This document shows, piece by piece, positions 61,292-64,000 of a DNA stretch of 64,000 bases (positions are counted from its first letter, which is position 1; each line of letters starts with the position of its first letter). The DNA comes from Deltaproteobacteria bacterium (GTDB taxonomy: Bacteria > Desulfobacterota > Desulfomonilia > UBA1062). Where the stretch lies: positions 219,675 through 283,674 of the forward strand of contig JAHDOV010000013.1 of assembly GCA_018434685.1 (NCBI GenBank). The letters run 5' to 3'. Under the pieces are notes generated by a model. It was not told the origin of the DNA, searched no databases, and worked only from the letters and a program-made list of their open reading frames with translations. A program made the position numbers and the translations under genes.

Positions 61292-61350
61292 TCCGAACCA
61301 GGGCATCCAGGTCGACGCGACATGTGGCGCGGCTGATGCCCACGTTCGGT
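61292..61350 (+). repeat. attC-like recombination site 4
   Basis: TCCGAAC and GTTCGGT ends are near-complementary; GGGCATC...GATGCCC forms the outer stem. 59 bp in all. Confidence 0.7.
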
Positions 61351-61369
61351 TTATACAAGGAGGTTCAAG

Positions 61370-62275
61370 ATGCAATTAAAAGGCAAGAGTGTTCGTTCCA
61401 TTTCTAAATTTACACCAATAATAAACGATGGGAGAAGTTTTTTCATTGGTGTCACAGTGGCAGGTAATGAAGATCGACTTCAGATTATCGGTTTTCCTAA
61501 AAATATCGAAGCTGGTCTGTCAATCTTGCCATCTGAAATTGGTAAATGCACAAAATTCAATTCAAGTGGGCGAGAAGTGGTGCGTATGGATCTACCACTC
61601 GTTTCTGAAACGAAAATGGTTTGGTCAACCTGGAATGATTGGCATGGGTATTCCCACTCAGGAATCCAGCGTCGAAATTATAAGGTGCGGCAGAAAGATC
61701 TGATAGCCCCACCAGGTGAGCACATCACTATATTCAAAACTGGCAACGATCTTTTTGCAGTGTCTAGAGAACTAAGTGTAACAAATGACTCCGAGGATTC
61801 CATTCTCCATGTAGTCAATTTATTTTTGGAATGCTTCGGTCAGTGCCAACTACTAGATCAGAACATCACGCAGATAATTAAGGTAAGACGTTTGAATTGG
61901 GTCGTTCTACCAAAGGGGGAATATCCCTGGGACGTTGCTAAAGAACACGTGAAAAAATTGACCTCCAGATTACTCAATGGCGATAGAGAAGTTGTAGAAT
62001 ATCGAATTGAGCGGATTACTAAAAATCGGCCAGATTTCTTAGCAATAGGTCAAGGTGGTTTTTATGGCTACTTCGTCTTTGGTTTCACCAAAAAGGAATT
62101 ATATGTTCTTGAAAGTCCGAGTCTGGGAAACGCAACATACATCTTTAAATCAAATTGGAAAGAGCTTTCTCAACTCACAAAAAAAGAAATTCTAACTGGC
62201 TCACTTCACTATCGTCGGATCATACATAATCGTGGGTGGTTAAATTCTCTTACAAACACACTCTCAGGAAAATGA
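61370..62275 (+). CDS. Hypothetical cassette protein, 301 aa
   Basis: I recognise no family. AAGGAGG stands 8 bases before the ATG. The protein is mixed alpha/beta and soluble, with Trp-rich patches (KMVWSTWNDWHGYSHSG) and a basic central part (IIKVRRLNWVVLPKGEYPWD). AT-rich codon use matches the other cassette genes. No membrane segment or signal peptide. Confidence 0.6.
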   Translation: MQLKGKSVRSISKFTPIINDGRSFFIGVTVAGNEDRLQIIGFPKNIEAGLSILPSEIGKCTKFNSSGREVVRMDLPLVSETKMVWSTWNDWHGYSHSGIQRRNYKVRQKDLIAPPGEHITIFKTGNDLFAVSRELSVTNDSEDSILHVVNLFLECFGQCQLLDQNITQIIKVRRLNWVVLPKGEYPWDVAKEHVKKLTSRLLNGDREVVEYRIERITKNRPDFLAIGQGGFYGYFVFGFTKKELYVLESPSLGNATYIFKSNWKELSQLTKKEILTGSLHYRRIIHNRGWLNSLTNTLSGK

Positions 62276-62284
62276 GCTGAATCA

Positions 62285-62332
62285 GCCACTCCAGCCGACG
62301 GGCTTCGCCCGCGGCTGATCGGCACGTTGGGA
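62285..62332 (+). repeat. attC-like recombination site 5 (degenerate 5' end)
   Basis: CAGCCG-A-CGGGC-TTC-GCCCG-CGGCTG again leaves a single unpaired A, followed by CGTTGGGA. A matching 5' AAC box is not clear, so the site may be decayed. Confidence 0.6.
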
Positions 62333-62365
62333 AGAAGAAAGCGAGAATGAAGCGAGGGATAGAAA

Positions 62366-63970
62366 ATGCCACCACTACTAAGAAAACATGCTGTTAGGCT
62401 CTTTGAGTCATCTGTTGAATCGCTTCATCTTGCAATTTCGAGCTTAGGGAGCAAGAAGAGGATAGAGTTCCGTCAGCCACAAGCGGAATTCTCAATTGAG
62501 GTTGGCCTCATCGGCATTGCAGCTGAGTTGGCAATGGCGGCTTGTCTGTGTCAGGCATCTGGCCCCTCGGCCATCCTTTGGCCCTCAGGGCAATTTAAGA
62601 CTGGAAGTGCGATACTCGAAGACTTCCGATTGCTGGTTTCCGGTGGCCTTATCAATTCTGCTTTCTTAGTACAGGACGTACCCAATCCAGATGAACATAG
62701 GGCATTACTTACAGTGAAAGTAAAGTCATTCCGTCGTCTGATCCCTTTTCGGGCTGGCGGCATTCATGCAGGTAAGGGCCTGCTTCATGAGGCAACGGTC
62801 GTGCAGGCAAATGAAGTCTCTGCTTTTTTAGAGTTATTGGCCAAGTCTTCTCGCATTCATCCTTACCTGTCCAACATCCCAAAAACTCTCCTTTATGCAC
62901 AGGACCGTACGTTCATTGTTGAGGATATTGCGCGGCGACTCCGCGAAGCTTCAGGGGCCAATCGAGCTACCGCGCTAGCATCACTTTATGTAGTCTTACC
63001 TGATATTCCTGAAGAATCTCCAGAGTGGTTGGCGGCATTAGATAGAGTGTCAATTGCCCCACAAGAAAGAGATGTATCATTTCTTCTCGACTGCGTTAAC
63101 GCTGCTATCCCGGCGGCCTTTCGCAGAGTTGGAGGACCTTTGGGCGTCCATGTACCTGTTGTTGTCAGGCCGGATGATCCTGCCGCGTTGCCAATAAACC
63201 CGCAGTTTCTTCGGCGTCAATTTAACCAAATTCCAGACCTTTGGCATGCAGACATTGCAACAGCAAATGGCCGTTTAGAAAACGGGTCCATTGACCTGCC
63301 TCCAGCTGAAGCAGTTCGAGAAGTTTTTGCACTCTCTATTGATCGATCAAATATTCTCAGAGCCGAGGAGTTCTTTTCAGGTCATCAAAGTTGGCCACAT
63401 ATCGTGAGCAGCTTGTCAATTCAGGGCACTCCTGGGCCTTATTGGTTTCTTGTTAGACGAACCAATGATCTTGGGCAGCTGACAGCCCAAGTGAGGAGAG
63501 CACGGCAGGCTGGAGCTCGGGGACCTAGGAATAACTATGAGGAATTCTTTGTGGGAGTCGCAGCCATTCAAGAAAACGTCCCCTTGGCCACGGATACACA
63601 ACTATTTCGCACAATAATCTCCGAAATTGAAGAAGCAGAAAGAAAACGTTCTGAGCTTGTAACAAATATCGAAAGGAATCGAGCCCACATTCGGGCGTTG
63701 CCTGAACGACTAGAAGATGAAGCTCGTGATGTGTCTGAAGGAGGTCAAACGGTGGGTTACCTGCTTGACGCCTTGCTACATGACACTGATGCTAGTGAAG
63801 AAGCAAAGCGATATTGGTCACGAGTTCTTTCTGAGACTGCATCGGATCAAGATGATTTACCCAGTTTGATAATGGCCCTCGGAACAAGGAACCTTGCGCC
63901 TGCTCACACTGCCGCCAGAAAGGCACTCCGCCGTATTGATTTCCGTCTTTTCGGACCACCCGTTGGGTAA
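62366..63970 (+). CDS. Hypothetical cassette protein, 534 aa
   Basis: A large soluble protein of unknown family. The N-terminus (about 1-95) is helical with a hydrophobic stretch (VGLIGIAAELAMAACLCQAS). A middle part (about 170-400) contains DLWHADIATANGRL and Pro/Trp-rich segments. A coiled-coil-like region (about 425-460, EAERKRSELVTNIERNRAHI) precedes the end. Less AT-rich than the four genes before it. It ends about 30 bases before the window edge, so the site after it cannot be judged. No nuclease motif recognised. Confidence 0.6.
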   Translation: MPPLLRKHAVRLFESSVESLHLAISSLGSKKRIEFRQPQAEFSIEVGLIGIAAELAMAACLCQASGPSAILWPSGQFKTGSAILEDFRLLVSGGLINSAFLVQDVPNPDEHRALLTVKVKSFRRLIPFRAGGIHAGKGLLHEATVVQANEVSAFLELLAKSSRIHPYLSNIPKTLLYAQDRTFIVEDIARRLREASGANRATALASLYVVLPDIPEESPEWLAALDRVSIAPQERDVSFLLDCVNAAIPAAFRRVGGPLGVHVPVVVRPDDPAALPINPQFLRRQFNQIPDLWHADIATANGRLENGSIDLPPAEAVREVFALSIDRSNILRAEEFFSGHQSWPHIVSSLSIQGTPGPYWFLVRRTNDLGQLTAQVRRARQAGARGPRNNYEEFFVGVAAIQENVPLATDTQLFRTIISEIEEAERKRSELVTNIERNRAHIRALPERLEDEARDVSEGGQTVGYLLDALLHDTDASEEAKRYWSRVLSETASDQDDLPSLIMALGTRNLAPAHTAARKALRRIDFRLFGPPVG

Positions 63971-64000
63971 TGTCTCTGGGAATGATAAAGGGTAAAAAAA

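Overview
The window reads as the chromosome of a strictly anaerobic, GC-rich Gram-negative bacterium, most like a Desulfobacterota (deltaproteobacterial) sulfate reducer or syntroph. The signs are an oxygen-sensitive radical-SAM sulfatase maturase, HydB/HydC-type NADH-linked iron-sulfur flavoproteins, a corrinoid methyltransferase set with its ATP-dependent reductive activator, Pal/FadL/Omp85-type outer-membrane proteins, and heavy use of sigma-54. Taxonomy is inferred from gene content only; no rRNA or tRNA gene was seen.

Region by region. (1) 1-6.8 kb: envelope and housekeeping genes: a cut-off acetoacetate-decarboxylase-like/ketopantoate-reductase-like fusion, a DegP/HtrA protease, small secreted proteins, a Pal-type lipoprotein, a fasciclin-domain protein and a low-complexity lipoprotein. 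(2) 6.8-15.6 kb, minus strand: a redox operon (duplicated Cys-motif protein, NuoE/HydC-like, NuoF/HydB-like, a short NuoG/HydA-like Fe-S protein and an FMN glutamate-synthase-like protein) behind a good sigma-54 promoter with an IHF site and a long perfect dyad. The adjacent NtrC-type response regulator and histidine kinase are the obvious controllers. (3) 15.8-18.4 kb: a three-domain lipoprotein and a membrane protein of unknown role. (4) 18.6-38.8 kb: a roughly 20-kb plus-strand gene train that starts at a textbook sigma-54 promoter (upstream site, IHF site, -24/-12). It encodes an ABM-fold protein, two SulP anion transporters, an anaerobic sulfatase maturase, four Cys-type sulfatases without signal peptides, two BASS-like transporters, a HAD phosphatase, two small membrane proteins and an MscS channel. 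(5) 39.3-46.0 kb: a GAF-PAS sigma-54 activator, followed by a near copy of the promoter module in front of outer-membrane genes (FadL-like, DUF2860-like, two truncated genes). (6) 46.1-51.2 kb, minus strand: a corrinoid methyltransferase cluster. (7) 51.7-57.8 kb: a 1279-residue multi-sensor sigma-54 activator, a third sigma-54 module with a second ABM-fold gene, and a tryptophanase/tyrosine-phenol-lyase homologue with an unusual leader. (8) 57.9-64 kb: an abrupt fall in GC, small repeats, then a row of same-strand unrelated genes separated by attC-like sites. This is an integron cassette array with no integrase in view.

How the parts may work together (inference): the activator at 39.3-41.5 kb lies between two operons whose control regions match base for base over the upstream site and at identical spacing. 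One regulator therefore probably switches on both an outer-membrane import set and an intracellular sulfate-ester cleavage and sulfate transport set. The most notable candidates for undescribed biology are this sigma-54 sulfate-ester regulon, the NADH-linked flavoprotein complex built around a glutamate-synthase-like subunit, and the cassette array with nuclease-like genes.
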